DNA from: an uncultured Pelagibacteraceae bacterium
GTDB lineage: Bacteria; Pseudomonadota; Alphaproteobacteria; Pelagibacterales; Pelagibacteraceae
Direction of reading: 5' to 3'
NCBI GenBank assembly: GCA_902585045.1
Contig: CACICB010000007.1
Location: 1-58,134, forward strand
Length of the DNA stretch: 58,134 bases
Of the stretch, positions 18,114-28,210 are shown piece by piece (the first letter of the stretch is position 1; every line of letters starts with the position of its first letter). The notes beneath the pieces were generated by a model. The model searched no databases. It saw only the letters and a program-made list of their open reading frames with translations, and was not told the DNA's origin. The position numbers and the translations under genes were made by a program.

Positions 18114-18905
18114 TTATTCACCCATATTAATTAAGGTCCCTCTTTTTTTGGCACCAAAATAAGAGATATAAAAAATTATAACACCAAAAATAAAATACAA
18201 TACCGATATAGAAATTGACTTAAAAATGTTAAAATAGTTTACAGTATTATTCATCAAAATACTTCTCATTTCTTCAAAAATATGAACTAAGGGGAGACCT
18301 TTGGCAATTATTTGAAGAGAGAAAGGCAATATATCTATCGGATAATATATGCAGCCAAGCGGTGCTAAGAAAAATAGACTTGCCCAAGCAATATTTTCAA
18401 ATGATGGGCCGTATCTAAGAAGACCTGAAGTAACAAGAAGTCCTAAAGTTATACCAAATAAATATAATGCTAATAGTAAAAAGATTAAAGGTATTCCAAG
18501 ATTAAGTACAGAAACACCAAATAAAGGTATAGCAATTAAAACAGCTGGTATTAAACCAATTAAAGTTCTTATAATTGCAGTAAGTGTTAAAGCTGCTATA
18601 ATTTCTCGTATCTTAATAGGCGCAATAAATAAATTTGTGAAATTTCTACTCCAAATTTCCTCTAAAAACATCATATTAAAACTAATACTAGCGCGAAATA
18701 GAAAATCATACAAAATCGCTGCGGTTAGTATTACCCCAACAGTATTGCTATAGTATTCTGAATTTAAAGTGAAAAATTTAGAAATAAATCCCCATAAAAA
18801 AATTTGAACAGTAGGCCAGTAAATTAAATCTAATATTCTTGGGAAAGAGTTCATAATCAAATAAAGATGTCTCAAGCCTAACGCATAAATTTTATTAAAA
18901 TTCAT
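18114..18905 (-). CDS. ABC-2 type transporter permease
   Basis: A 263-residue integral membrane protein with about six hydrophobic segments, including YWPTVQIFLWGFISKF near the start, LTLTAIIRTLIGLIPAVLIAIPLFG, and LASLFFLAPLGCIYYPIDILP, the last being characteristic of ABC-2 exporters (drug, polysaccharide or lipid). Its start overlaps the ATPase gene upstream by 11 bases, so the two form one exporter. The substrate cannot be read from sequence; the downstream glycosyltransferase and oxygenase hint at a glycan or glycolipid, which is inference. Confidence 0.88.
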   Translation of the reverse strand: MNFNKIYALGLRHLYLIMNSFPRILDLIYWPTVQIFLWGFISKFFTLNSEYYSNTVGVILTAAILYDFLFRASISFNMMFLEEIWSRNFTNLFIAPIKIREIIAALTLTAIIRTLIGLIPAVLIAIPLFGVSVLNLGIPLIFLLLALYLFGITLGLLVTSGLLRYGPSFENIAWASLFFLAPLGCIYYPIDILPFSLQIIAKGLPLVHIFEEMRSILMNNTVNYFNIFKSISISVLYFIFGVIIFYISYFGAKKRGTLINMGE

Positions 18906-19626
18906 CTTTGCTCCTTGCTAATTTGAGAAATGTTTCCTCAAGATTATTTCTTCCATGTTTTTGTATCAAATTTTTACAAGTTCCACTGTCTATAATTTTA
19001 CCTTTTTTCATCATGATAACTCTGTCGCAAAGCCTCTCAACTTCACTCATATTATGTGATGCTAACAAAATAGTTACTTTATTTTTTTTTTTATACTCTT
19101 GAATATAACTTCTAATAAAGTCACCTATATCAGGATCTAGACTAGCTGTAGGTTCATCTAGAAGAAGAATTTCAGGTTTATTAATTAAAGACTTTGCTAA
19201 AGAGACCCTATTTTTTTGACCGGATGATAGTTCGCCAGTTTTTTTCTCATAGAAATTTTTTATATCTAAATCATTTGATATTTCATTCATCCTTTTATCT
19301 AAATTTTTAATACCATATAATCTTCCATAAATTTCTAGATTTTGTTTAACAGTTAATTTTTTTGGTAATTCAACGTAAGGAGAGGCAAAATTAAATCTCT
19401 CCAAGATTTCATCTCTTTTAAAGGATTTAATATTTTTATTTTCTATTAAAATCTCACCCATGGACGGCGTTACAAGACCTAACATCATACCAATTGTTGT
19501 TGTTTTTCCACATCCATTTGGACCTAACAATCCAATTGTTTCATATTTTCCAATTTGAAAATTTATTTTATTTACAGCTAAAAAATTATTATAAATTTTA
19601 GTTAAATTTTTAATTTCAATAAGCAT
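18895..19626 (-). CDS. ABC transporter ATP-binding protein (ABC-2 partner)
   Basis: A 243-residue nucleotide-binding subunit with Walker A GPNGCGKT (35-42), signature LSSGQ (133-137), Walker B ILLLDEPTAS (153-162) and the H-loop LLASHNMSEVERLCD. The subfamily resembles the NodI/CcmA/DrrA exporters. It overlaps the tsaC stop by one base and the permease start by 11, so tsaC, ATPase and permease are likely co-transcribed. Confidence 0.93.
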   Translation of the reverse strand: MLIEIKNLTKIYNNFLAVNKINFQIGKYETIGLLGPNGCGKTTTIGMMLGLVTPSMGEILIENKNIKSFKRDEILERFNFASPYVELPKKLTVKQNLEIYGRLYGIKNLDKRMNEISNDLDIKNFYEKKTGELSSGQKNRVSLAKSLINKPEILLLDEPTASLDPDIGDFIRSYIQEYKKKNKVTILLASHNMSEVERLCDRVIMMKKGKIIDSGTCKNLIQKHGRNNLEETFLKLARSKDEF

Positions 19627-20573
19627 TATTTTGAAGCTCGTTTTAAACGATCATTAATTGCAAGGCCAAGCCCTTTATTAGGTATCTTAGTTACAAAGAT
19701 TTTCTTATATCCTTTTTTTTTTATTTTTCTCATAGTTTTATATAGATTAGCTGCAGCTTCTTTCAAGTTAGCTTTTTTGCTCAAATTGAAATAATTTTTA
19801 TTATTTCTAAATTTTTTACCAAAAACAATATATGCTTGATCGGAGTATTTTGGTTTTTTATTTAGTATAACTGGAATTCCTGGCGAGTAATGTTTTTTAA
19901 GCATGCCTGGAGATTTAATTTTGGATTTATTATTTGAAAGATCTAATTTAAATAACCGATTTAAATCATTAAAAGTTATAAATCCTGGTCTTAAAATTCT
20001 TGGTTTTCCAGTTAAATCTATTACAGTAGATTCGATACCAATTTTAGCACTCCCACCATCAATTATAATATCTATTTTTTTTTTTAGTTCTTCAAAAACA
20101 TCTAAAGCACTGACGGGACTTACACTTGAAGAAAGATTGGCACTCGGCATAGCAAGTGGAAAGTTAATCGATTTTAATATAGAACGGACAATTCTATTTT
20201 TAGGAAATCTAATTGCGACAGTTTTTAAACTTGAAGTAGCAAAAGGAGAAATTTTAGATTTTTTATTTTGCCTCAAGATGAAAGTTAAAGGTCCTGGACA
20301 GAATATTTTGTAAAGTTTATAAAAATTTTTATTAAATACCACATCTTTTTTAGCATCAGAAATATTACGATAGTGAATGATTAATGGATTTTTTTTCGGC
20401 CTTTTTTTTATTTTAAAAATATTCTTTACAGCTTTTTGCGAGTATGCATTTCCTGCTAATCCGTAGACAGTCTCAGTTGGAATAGCCACTAAATTGCCTT
20501 GATTAAGATATTTAGTAGTTTTTTTCAGCACCTTAGTATTAAAAGAATAAATATTTGAATAGAAGTTTTTCAT
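19626..20573 (-). CDS. tsaC: Threonylcarbamoyl-AMP synthase (Sua5 type)
   Basis: A 315-residue two-domain Sua5. The N-terminal YrdC domain (about residues 15-200) has AIPTETVYGLAGNA, KKRPKKNPLIIHY and AMPSANLSSSVSP; the C-terminal Sua5 domain follows after SPGMLKKHYSPG, a linker motif of the long form. It makes threonylcarbamoyl-AMP, the first step of t6A37 modification of ANN-decoding tRNAs. Only 21 bp separate its start from the divergent xseB start, so their promoters must overlap coding sequence. Confidence 0.94.
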   Translation of the reverse strand: MKNFYSNIYSFNTKVLKKTTKYLNQGNLVAIPTETVYGLAGNAYSQKAVKNIFKIKKRPKKNPLIIHYRNISDAKKDVVFNKNFYKLYKIFCPGPLTFILRQNKKSKISPFATSSLKTVAIRFPKNRIVRSILKSINFPLAMPSANLSSSVSPVSALDVFEELKKKIDIIIDGGSAKIGIESTVIDLTGKPRILRPGFITFNDLNRLFKLDLSNNKSKIKSPGMLKKHYSPGIPVILNKKPKYSDQAYIVFGKKFRNNKNYFNLSKKANLKEAAANLYKTMRKIKKKGYKKIFVTKIPNKGLGLAINDRLKRASK

Positions 20574-20594
20574 AATGTAATTATTATTAAATTT

Positions 20595-20801
20595 ATGAAA
20601 ATTGAAAATATTCCAGCTAACATTAAAAGTAAATCCTTAAAAGAGGCTAGAGACGAAATTGATCAAATACTTGCCAAACTTGAAAATGAGGATTTTGACT
20701 TAAATAAAACTGAGGAAACATATAAAAGATTAATAAACTTGAATAAACATGTAGAAAATCTTTTTAGGACAAGATCAAAAAAAATTTTAAATTCTAAATA
20801 A
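20595..20801 (+). CDS. xseB: Exodeoxyribonuclease VII small subunit
   Basis: A 68-residue helical protein: KSLKEARDEIDQILAKLEN with the following short acidic helix (DFDLNKTEETYKRL) matches XseB (typically SFEEALAELEEIVxxLExG). Several XseB chains bind one XseA to form the nuclease that degrades single-stranded DNA. xseA is not in the window. The gene overlaps ispA by one base, and the xseB-ispA-dxs order is conserved in many proteobacteria, which strongly supports this short call. Confidence 0.88.
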   Translation: MKIENIPANIKSKSLKEARDEIDQILAKLENEDFDLNKTEETYKRLINLNKHVENLFRTRSKKILNSK

Positions 20802-21676
20802 TGATTGAGTTAAAGCTAAAAAAAAATGCAAAAAAAATTGATAATTTTTTGCTGAAATTCTTAAAGAAGCAAAAAAAATCATTGCTAATTTCACCTATGA
20901 AGTATGGAGTTATATCAGGCGGTAAAAAAATTAGATCTACTATTATTTTTGATACAGCTAAAATGTTAAATGTAGAAGAAAAAAAAATTTTAAGTGTTAG
21001 CACAGCTGTTGAATGTATTCATTCTTACTCTCTTATACACGATGATCTTCCATGTATGGATAACGACTTAATAAGAAGAGGAAAACCATCTACGCATAAA
21101 AAATTCGGTGAGGCAACAGCAGTATTGGCCGGAAATTCATTATTAACTTTAGCTTTTGAAATTATTTCAGAAAAAAAAAATTTTTTACCCTCCAAACATA
21201 AAATTGAAATAATAAACTTATTATCTTATTGTTCTGGTCATACCGGAATAGCCGGAGGCCAAGAATTAGATTTGAAATTCGAAAATAAAAAAAAAAATTT
21301 TAATGAAATAATTGACATGCAAAGAAAAAAAACTGGTAGATTATTTAATTTTTGCGTTCAATCCGTTGCTATAATTGCAAATAAAAATAAAAAAGAAAGA
21401 AGATTTTTAGGAAAACTTGGGGAAGAAATAGGTTTATTGTTTCAACTAGCCGATGATTCTTTAGATATAAAAGGTTCAAAAAAATTAGTAGGAAAACCCA
21501 TAAAGAAAGATAATAAAAAAGGAAAATCAACTTTAATAAATCTTATAGGCTATGAAAAAGCTCATAAGTTCGCAGAAAATTTAAAAAAAAAAATATTGCG
21601 TAAGCTAAAAAAACATGGAAAAAATAGCAATGATTTAATAGATACAATAAAATTTATTAAAGAAAGAAATTTTTAA
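20801..21676 (+). CDS. ispA: Farnesyl/geranyl diphosphate synthase (IspA family)
   Basis: A 291-residue all-helical short-chain isoprenyl diphosphate synthase. The first Asp-rich motif is [12 protein letters not shown], the second is QLADDSLD, and GKKIRS, with a Lys and Arg for diphosphate binding, lies near the N-terminus. It makes C15 (possibly C10 or C20) diphosphates for quinones, undecaprenyl carriers and, with other genes, the retinal of proteorhodopsin. Chain length cannot be assigned from sequence here. It is coupled by one-base overlaps to xseB and dxs. Confidence 0.92.
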   Translation: MIELKLKKNAKKIDNFLLKFLKKQKKSLLISPMKYGVISGGKKIRSTIIFDTAKMLNVEEKKILSVSTAVECIHSYSLIHDDLPCMDNDLIRRGKPSTHKKFGEATAVLAGNSLLTLAFEIISEKKNFLPSKHKIEIINLLSYCSGHTGIAGGQELDLKFENKKKNFNEIIDMQRKKTGRLFNFCVQSVAIIANKNKKERRFLGKLGEEIGLLFQLADDSLDIKGSKKLVGKPIKKDNKKGKSTLINLIGYEKAHKFAENLKKKILRKLKKHGKNSNDLIDTIKFIKERNF

Positions 21677-23595
21677 TGGTAAGGCTTATTAAACAAATTA
21701 ATTTTCCTTCCGACTTGAGGAAGTTTAAAAAAGAAAATTTAAAACAGATTTCTAACGAGCTTAGAGACGAAGTAATTGAAGTTGTATCGGAGACAGGTGG
21801 ACACCTTGGAGCTGGCTTAGGTGTTATAGAGCTTACAATCGCTTTACATTATGTTTTTGATACTCCAAAAGATAAATTAGTCTGGGATGTAAGCCACCAA
21901 TGTTACCCTCATAAAATTATTACAGGAAGAAGGGACAGGATTAGAACTTTAAGAAAAGGCGGAGGTTTATCAGGATTTACAAAAAGGACTGAAAGTGAAT
22001 ACGATCCATTTGGTGCAGCTCACAGCTCAACTTCTATTTCTTCTACTCTTGGAATGGCTGTGGCAAAAAAATTATCTAATAATAAAAATAATGTAATTGC
22101 TGTTATTGGAGATGGTGCAATGAGCGCAGGAATGGCTTACGAGGCAATGAATAACGCAGGTGCTTTGAAATCAAATCTAATTGTAATTTTAAATGATAAT
22201 GACATGTCCATCGCAAGACCTGTTGGAGCAATGAGTAAGTATTTGGCTAATCTTTTATCGGGGAAATTATATTTTAATTTTAGAGAGACTTTAAAAATGG
22301 TCATTTCTGCTTTTTCAAAAAGATTTAGTCAAAAAGCTGGAAAAGCTGAGGATTTACTAAGAAATATAGTTACAGGGGGAACTTTATTTAGCGAATTAGG
22401 ATTTTATTATGTTGGACCTATTGATGGACATGATGTTGAAAACTTGGTTCAAATATTTGAGAATGTAAAAAATTCTAACCATCAAGGACCTGTATTAATA
22501 CATGTAAGAACTGAAAAAGGAAAAGGCTACAAACCGGCAGAAAATTCTGGTGATAAATATCACGGAGTTTCTAAATTTAATGTCTCAACTGGGAAACAAT
22601 CTAAATCCAAATCCAATACTCCTTCATATACAAAAGTTTTCGCAGAAACCTTAATAAAACATGCTGAGCAAGATACAAAAATAATAGGTATTACTGGAGC
22701 TATGCCCTCTGGAACTGGATTAAATCTTTTTGAAAAAAAATTTCCTGATCGTACTTTTGATGTTGGTATTGCTGAACAACATGCTGTAACATTTGCTGCA
22801 GGATTAGCTACAGAGGGATATAAGCCTTATGCAGCAATTTATTCAACTTTTCTTCAAAGAGCTTATGATCAAGTAGTGCATGATGTAGCGTTACAATCAT
22901 TACCTGTAAGATTTGCAATTGACAGAGCAGGATTGGTTGGAGCAGATGGACCCACTCATGCAGGATCTTTTGATATTACTTATTTATCTACTTTACCCAA
23001 TTTTGTTGTTATGGCTGCAAGCGATGAAGCAGAACTTGTTAAAATGATTAATACCTCAGTAGAAATAAATGACAGACCATCTGCTTTCAGATATCCGAGA
23101 GGAAATGGTGTAGGTGTTCAACTACCATCAATAAAAGAAGTTTTGGAAATTGGAAAAGCAAAAATTATTCATGAGGGAAAAAAAGTAGCCTTATTAAACT
23201 TTGGAACAAGGTTAGAGGAATGCAAAAAAGCCTCAGAAAAACTCAAAACAAAGGGTATCAATTGTACAATTATAGATGCTAGATTTGCTAAGCCCTTAGA
23301 CGAAAAATTAATTATAGAGGTAGCAACTAATCACGAAGTGCTAATAACAATAGAGGAAGGTTCCATAGGAGGCTTCGGATCTCATGTGATGCAATTATTG
23401 TCAGATAGAGGTGTTTTTGATACTGGATTAAAGTTTAGATCTATGATTTTACCAGATATTTTTATAGACCAAGACACTCCAGAAAAAATGTATGAATTAG
23501 CAGGTTTAGATAATTTGTCTATAGCAACTAAAGTAGAAGAAACATTAAATTCAAAAATAATTTTAGCTAAAAATAAAAGTAAGATTTCTAATTAA
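21676..23595 (+). CDS. dxs: 1-deoxy-D-xylulose-5-phosphate synthase
   Basis: A 639-residue thiamine-diphosphate enzyme that condenses pyruvate and glyceraldehyde-3-phosphate in the first step of the MEP isoprenoid pathway. The TPP motif starts at [13 protein letters not shown] (145-157) and ends near LNDNDMS; the catalytic His region is GGHLGAGLG, and the transketolase C-terminal domain has [17 protein letters not shown]. Length is normal. It follows ispA with a one-base overlap and converges on aroC with a four-base overlap of stop regions. Confidence 0.97.
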   Translation: MVRLIKQINFPSDLRKFKKENLKQISNELRDEVIEVVSETGGHLGAGLGVIELTIALHYVFDTPKDKLVWDVSHQCYPHKIITGRRDRIRTLRKGGGLSGFTKRTESEYDPFGAAHSSTSISSTLGMAVAKKLSNNKNNVIAVIGDGAMSAGMAYEAMNNAGALKSNLIVILNDNDMSIARPVGAMSKYLANLLSGKLYFNFRETLKMVISAFSKRFSQKAGKAEDLLRNIVTGGTLFSELGFYYVGPIDGHDVENLVQIFENVKNSNHQGPVLIHVRTEKGKGYKPAENSGDKYHGVSKFNVSTGKQSKSKSNTPSYTKVFAETLIKHAEQDTKIIGITGAMPSGTGLNLFEKKFPDRTFDVGIAEQHAVTFAAGLATEGYKPYAAIYSTFLQRAYDQVVHDVALQSLPVRFAIDRAGLVGADGPTHAGSFDITYLSTLPNFVVMAASDEAELVKMINTSVEINDRPSAFRYPRGNGVGVQLPSIKEVLEIGKAKIIHEGKKVALLNFGTRLEECKKASEKLKTKGINCTIIDARFAKPLDEKLIIEVATNHEVLITIEEGSIGGFGSHVMQLLSDRGVFDTGLKFRSMILPDIFIDQDTPEKMYELAGLDNLSIATKVEETLNSKIILAKNKSKISN

Positions 23596-24674
23596 CTACA
23601 TTGTGCTCTATTCAAAAGATAGTGATCTAATAGCACGCAGTTAATCATCGCTTCACCAATTGGCACTGCTCTAATACCAACACACGGATCATGTCTCCCC
23701 TTGACAGAAATTTTTGTATTTTTACCTTTTTTATCTATCGTATTTCGACTAGTTAAAATTGAGGAAGTAGGTTTCACCGCGAAAGAAGCCACAATGTTTT
23801 GACCAGATGAAATTCCACCTAAAATCCCACCGGCTTGATTAGTTTTAAATTTCACCATTCCAGATCCTTTGCTCATCTCATCTGAGTTTTCCTCACCACT
23901 TAAAAAAGCCGCATTCATACCAGCTCCAATATTTACTCCTTTAACTGCGTTGATACTCATTAATGCAGCAGCTATATCAGTATCTAATTTCGAATATATG
24001 GGAGCTCCAAGGCCAACTGGAATACCAGACGCCCTCAACTCAATTATTGCTCCGCATGAAGATCCTGCTTTCCTGACAGCAAGAAGATATTTTTCCCAAA
24101 GTTTTACAGACTTTTTATCAGGACAGAAAAAAGGGTTTTTTCTTATTTCACTATCTTTCCAATTAGATTTATCACAAGACATCAACCCTAGTTGTGTTAC
24201 TGCTCCAACAACATTAAACTTACTGCCAATCAGTTTTTTCAGTACTACTTTTGCTACTGCTCCAGCAGCAACTCTGCATGCGGTCTCCCTAGCAGACTGT
24301 CTTCCGCCTCCTCTATAATCTCTTATACCATATTTTTTAAAATACGTATAATCAGCATGTCCTGGTCTAAATTTATTTTTGATTGTTTCATAATCTCTAG
24401 ATCTTTTATCTTCATTATATATTATTATTGAGATCGGAGTTCCGGTAGTTTTACCTTCGAAAACGCCAGATAAAATTATAACTTTATCAGACTCTTTTCT
24501 TTGTGTTGTAAACTTTGATTGCCCAGGTCTTCTCATGTCCATATCTTTCTGAATATCCTTCTCAGATATAGTTATATTTGGTGGGCATCCATCAATCACA
24601 CACCCAATAGCTGGCCCATGTGATTCTCCCCAAGTAGTAAACCTAAAAATTTTCCCAAAAGTATTAAAAGACAT
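23592..24674 (-). CDS. aroC: Chorismate synthase
   Basis: A 360-residue FMN-dependent enzyme converting EPSP to chorismate, the last shared step of aromatic amino-acid and folate precursor synthesis. The N-terminal [20 protein letters not shown] motif, [15 protein letters not shown] and the [21 protein letters not shown] segment, then [14 protein letters not shown], are the family landmarks in order. Complete length. Only 34 bp separate its start from the divergent pdxH. Confidence 0.97.
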   Translation of the reverse strand: MSFNTFGKIFRFTTWGESHGPAIGCVIDGCPPNITISEKDIQKDMDMRRPGQSKFTTQRKESDKVIILSGVFEGKTTGTPISIIIYNEDKRSRDYETIKNKFRPGHADYTYFKKYGIRDYRGGGRQSARETACRVAAGAVAKVVLKKLIGSKFNVVGAVTQLGLMSCDKSNWKDSEIRKNPFFCPDKKSVKLWEKYLLAVRKAGSSCGAIIELRASGIPVGLGAPIYSKLDTDIAAALMSINAVKGVNIGAGMNAAFLSGEENSDEMSKGSGMVKFKTNQAGGILGGISSGQNIVASFAVKPTSSILTSRNTIDKKGKNTKISVKGRHDPCVGIRAVPIGEAMINCVLLDHYLLNRAQCS

Positions 24675-24708
24675 AGATAAATAATGTATAAATTATTTTA
24701 AAGAAATT

Positions 24709-25341
24709 ATGAATCAAAAAAATGGCAAAAATGCACTAGGTTTAGATATTATCTTTGAAGATTTAGATAATCCCATTGAATTATTTAAAAAATGGTTTTC
24801 AAAAGCTGAAGAAAGTGAAGTTAATGACCCTAATGCAGTTGCGGTTGCAACTTCAAATAAAGACAATCAGCCTAATGTTAGGATGGTTCTTCTTAAGGGA
24901 TTAAGCGAAAAAGGATTCGTTTTTTATACCAATTTTAATAGTAAAAAAGGAAATGAGCTTAAAGAAAATCAAAAAGCCTCAATGTGCTTTCACTGGAAAA
25001 GCTTAAGACGCCAAGTAAGAGTAATTGGTAAAGTAGAAGAAGTTTCAGCTAAAGAGGCAGATGATTATTATAACTCTCGTCCTTATAAAAATAGAATAGG
25101 CGCATGGGCTTCATCTCAATCAGAAATTTTAGAAAAAAGAGAAATATTTACAGAAAAAATTAAAGAATTTGAAAAAAAATATCCTGATCAAAAAAAAGTT
25201 CCTAGACCGCCGCACTGGTCAGGATGGAGATTACTGCCTAAAGAAATAGAATTTTGGTTAGATGGCGAAGGTAGAATACATGAAAGATTAAATTATAAAA
25301 AAAAAAATGGAAGTTGGGAAAAAGAACTGCTTTACCCTTAA
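24709..25341 (+). CDS. pdxH: Pyridoxamine/pyridoxine 5'-phosphate oxidase
   Basis: A 210-residue FMN oxidase that makes pyridoxal 5'-phosphate. Landmarks include FKKWFSKAEESEVNDPNA near the start, RMVLLKGLSEKGFVFYTNFNSKKG (FMN binding) and the C-terminal RPPHWSGWRLLP and FWLDGEGRIHERLNY motifs, all typical of PdxH. It is on its own, divergent from aroC and convergent with the polyprenyl synthase, whose 3' end it overlaps by four bases. Confidence 0.96.
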   Translation: MNQKNGKNALGLDIIFEDLDNPIELFKKWFSKAEESEVNDPNAVAVATSNKDNQPNVRMVLLKGLSEKGFVFYTNFNSKKGNELKENQKASMCFHWKSLRRQVRVIGKVEEVSAKEADDYYNSRPYKNRIGAWASSQSEILEKREIFTEKIKEFEKKYPDQKKVPRPPHWSGWRLLPKEIEFWLDGEGRIHERLNYKKKNGSWEKELLYP

Positions 25342-26357
25342 AAGGATCTATTAAGACTAAAACTAGTTAAGTTTTGTAAAATTCGTTTATCTACACTTTC
25401 AGGAAAAATAGCTAAGGCATCAAAAGAAACATTAACAAAATATTCTGCTTTTTTAAATGTGGCCTCAACTGCTTTATATTTATTAATTAAAGAGAGTGTT
25501 TCACCAAAATCTTCATCAGTTCTGTTTTCTTTTTTCATTATTTCAGCTAAAAATTTTTTTTCTTTATCATTGCCTTTCTGAAATATCGAAATTAAGGGCA
25601 GTGTTACTTTTCCCTCAAAAAAATCCTTACCGATTTCTTTTCCAAATAATTTTTCTTTTGCATAATAATCAAGAGCGTCATCCGCAATTTGAAATGCTAA
25701 GCCTAAGTTTTTTCCATATGACTCCAATGCTTTTTTTTCCTTTTCATTGCTTTGAGACAAGCATGCACCTGTTTTAGTAGCAGCTGAGAAAAGTGAGGCA
25801 GTTTTTAAATTAATTATGTCTAGATATGTTTCTTCTAATAAATCAGCCTCTCCTTTATGTTGAAGTTGCATAACTTCACCTTGGGCAATCTTTGCAGATG
25901 TCGAAGATAACAATTTTAAAACTTCTAAATCTCCGTCCTCTACCATCATTTCAAAACACCTGCTTAATAAATAATCACCAACTAGAATTGACGATTGATT
26001 CCCCCAAATAGAATTTGTTGTTTGCGATCCTCTTCTTAGTTTACTTTCATCAATCACATCATCATGCAATAAAGTTGCAGAATGAATTAGTTCTACGCAA
26101 GCTGCTAAATTTACATCTCTATCGTTTTCTTTGTATCCTGTTAATTTTGCAGATCCTAGTGTTAATAATGCTCTTAATCTTTTTCCACCTGAACTAAGAT
26201 GGTGATTGCTCATTTTTTCAATAAGATTTACATCACTTTTTAGCTTTTGCAGTATAAGGGTCTCAACATTCTTAAGTTTTTCACTCAGAAGATTTCTCAA
26301 TTCTAAGTAAGCTGAACTTGCTGATTTTTTTAGTGGTATAACTAATCCCATTTCCAA
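25338..26357 (-). CDS. ispB: Long-chain polyprenyl diphosphate synthase
   Basis: A 339-residue trans-isoprenyl diphosphate synthase. It carries SGGKRLRALLTL, the first Asp-rich motif LLHDDVIDESKLRRG and the second QIADDALDY. Small residues before the first motif and the length fit the octaprenyl/decaprenyl synthases that build the ubiquinone side chain rather than short-chain IspA. The product length is inferred. Its start is 140 bp from the divergent S49 peptidase gene. Confidence 0.9.
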   Translation of the reverse strand: MEMGLVIPLKKSASSAYLELRNLLSEKLKNVETLILQKLKSDVNLIEKMSNHHLSSGGKRLRALLTLGSAKLTGYKENDRDVNLAACVELIHSATLLHDDVIDESKLRRGSQTTNSIWGNQSSILVGDYLLSRCFEMMVEDGDLEVLKLLSSTSAKIAQGEVMQLQHKGEADLLEETYLDIINLKTASLFSAATKTGACLSQSNEKEKKALESYGKNLGLAFQIADDALDYYAKEKLFGKEIGKDFFEGKVTLPLISIFQKGNDKEKKFLAEIMKKENRTDEDFGETLSLINKYKAVEATFKKAEYFVNVSFDALAIFPESVDKRILQNLTSFSLNRSF

Positions 26358-26497
26358 TATTTATATTTGTTTTTTGCTAATTATAAATTTTTAATTGGAA
26401 ACGTGGTGACGCACCTATAATTCAACTACAAGTAGCGTAATTATTAATTAAAATTTAATTTTTTGCTGTTATAAGTTTAAATAACCTTCGTAAATAT
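26358..26497. promoter_or_regulatory. Divergent intergenic region, ispB / S49 peptidase
   Basis: This 140-bp gap between two divergent genes must hold both promoters. It is mostly A/T, apart from a more GC-rich patch near 26401-26440. I find no strong inverted repeat and no confident -35/-10 pair, so no site is assigned. Confidence 0.4.
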
Positions 26498-27310
26498 ATG
26501 TTTTCATTTTTTAAAAAAAAAAAAGTTGTACCGCATGTCAGACTAACTGGGATAATTGGCTCAGGCGGTAGATTTAAACAAGGCATGGAGTTAGCTAATC
26601 AAAGAGATATTTTAAAGAAAGCGTTTTCAGTAAAAAAAATTTCTCATGTGGCTATTTCAATTAATTCGCCAGGAGGATCACCAGTTCAATCACACTTAAT
26701 TTATAGTTATATAAGACAACTTGCAGAAAAAAATAAAATTAAAGTAATTGTTTTTGCAGAGGATGTTGCTGCCTCGGGAGGATATTTTATTGCTTGTGCC
26801 GGGGATGAAATATATGCAAACTCTAGCTCAATAATAGGCTCCATAGGAGTAATATCAGCTTCTTTTGGCTTCAAAGACTTAATTCAAAAGATTGGAGTTG
26901 AAAGAAGAGTTTATACTGCTGGAAAAAACAAAAGCACACTGGACCCTTTTAAAGAAGAGAAAGAAGAGGATATAAAAAGGTTAAAGAATATTCAATTAGA
27001 GCTTCATGAAGATTTTATAAAAGTCGTAGAAAAAAGTAGAGGATCGAAGCTTAAAGATCCCGAAAAAAATAATATTTTTACTGGAGAATTTTGGACAGGA
27101 AAAGCCTCGCTCAAACTTGGATTAGTTGATGGCTTAGGCAATGCAGATCAAATTTTAAAAGAAAAATTTGGCGATAAGGTTGTTATTAAAACTTTTGAAA
27201 AACCAAAAGGTTTTTTAGCAAAGAAATTATCTTCGTCTGCTCAAGATCCAGTTGAAAAAATTGCAAACATAATTGAAGAAAAGTCGATGTGGCAAAAATT
27301 TGGTTTATAA
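26498..27310 (+). CDS. sppA: S49-family signal peptide peptidase-like protease
   Basis: A 270-residue short-form S49 serine protease. INSPGGSPVQ forms the oxyanion region, AASGGYFIACAGDEIYA carries the nucleophile Ser93, and AGKNKSTLDPF carries the general-base Lys145. There is no membrane anchor: the first residues are MFSFFKKKKV, so it may be cytosolic or peripheral, unlike E. coli SppA and SohB, which are anchored. The usual role is degrading cleaved signal peptides in or at the inner membrane. glyQ begins immediately after the stop. Confidence 0.9.
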   Translation: MFSFFKKKKVVPHVRLTGIIGSGGRFKQGMELANQRDILKKAFSVKKISHVAISINSPGGSPVQSHLIYSYIRQLAEKNKIKVIVFAEDVAASGGYFIACAGDEIYANSSSIIGSIGVISASFGFKDLIQKIGVERRVYTAGKNKSTLDPFKEEKEEDIKRLKNIQLELHEDFIKVVEKSRGSKLKDPEKNNIFTGEFWTGKASLKLGLVDGLGNADQILKEKFGDKVVIKTFEKPKGFLAKKLSSSAQDPVEKIANIIEEKSMWQKFGL

Positions 27311-28207
27311 ATGCCAGCAAAAAAAAAAGTAAAAAAAAAAAAATTTGACAAATTAAATTTTTTGTCTTTTCAAGACTTAACTATGAGTCTCCAAAAATTT
27401 TGGGGTAAATATGGATGTGTTATTTTACAACCCTATGACATGGAAGTTGGGGCAGGCACATTTCATCCAGCGACAACTTTAAGATCGCTTGGCCCTAAAC
27501 CTTGGAAAGCTGCGTATGTACAGCCTTCAAGAAGACCAACAGATGGCAGGTACGGTGAAAATCCAAATCGATTACAACACTATTATCAATATCAAGTAAT
27601 TATAAAACCATCACCAAAAAATATTAAACAACTTTATTTAAAAAGCTTAGCGGCTATAGGTATTGATGTAAAAAATCATGACATCCGTTTTATTGAAGAT
27701 GATTGGGAAAGTCCAACTTTAGGAGCAGCAGGATTGGGATGGGAAGTTTGGTGTGACGGGATGGAGATTACTCAATTTACCTACTTTCAACAAATGACAG
27801 GCATAGAGTGTAAACCTGTTCCAGTTGAAATTACCTACGGTCTAGAGAGACTATGTATGTTTGTTCAAAGGAAAAATAATGTTTTTGAACTTGATTGGAA
27901 TAATGATGGTGTGAAATATAAAGAAGTTTTTTTTCAATCCGAAAAAGAATTTTCTGCTTATAACTTCGAGTTTGCGGATACTGATACTTTATTAAAAAGT
28001 TTTGAAAATACAGAAAAAGAATGTAAATCTTTACTCGAAAAAAAACTCTCATTGCCAGCCTATGATCAATGCCTTAAAGCAAGTCATATTTTTAATTTAT
28101 TAGATGCGCGTGGTATTGTTGGTGTTGCGGAAAGAACTGGCTACATTACAAGAATTAGGGAGCTCGCAAAAGGTTGCGGTGCTTTATGGTTAAGTTCACA
28201 AAGTTAA
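27311..28207 (+). CDS. glyQ: Glycyl-tRNA synthetase alpha subunit
   Basis: A 298-residue class II synthetase subunit. [36 protein letters not shown] (landmark region about residues 17-53), [21 protein letters not shown] and ERLCMFVQ are characteristic of the bacterial alpha2beta2 enzyme. The first 15 residues are an unusually Lys-rich tail that lies before the conserved core. It pairs with glyS, which starts three bases downstream, to charge tRNA-Gly. Confidence 0.97.
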   Translation: MPAKKKVKKKKFDKLNFLSFQDLTMSLQKFWGKYGCVILQPYDMEVGAGTFHPATTLRSLGPKPWKAAYVQPSRRPTDGRYGENPNRLQHYYQYQVIIKPSPKNIKQLYLKSLAAIGIDVKNHDIRFIEDDWESPTLGAAGLGWEVWCDGMEITQFTYFQQMTGIECKPVPVEITYGLERLCMFVQRKNNVFELDWNNDGVKYKEVFFQSEKEFSAYNFEFADTDTLLKSFENTEKECKSLLEKKLSLPAYDQCLKASHIFNLLDARGIVGVAERTGYITRIRELAKGCGALWLSSQS

Positions 28208-28210
28208 ATT

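Noticed and set aside
18349-18753. A 134-codon plus-strand frame opposite the ABC permease
   Set aside because: It is the antisense of a hydrophobic gene; no motif, no ribosome-binding site.
23869-24318. A 149-codon plus-strand frame opposite aroC
   Set aside because: aroC has full-length family motifs on the minus strand; this frame has none.
26358-26497. A structured RNA or riboswitch in the ispB/S49 gap
   Set aside because: No consistent multi-stem pairing could be drawn by eye, and neither neighbour is a usual riboswitch target.
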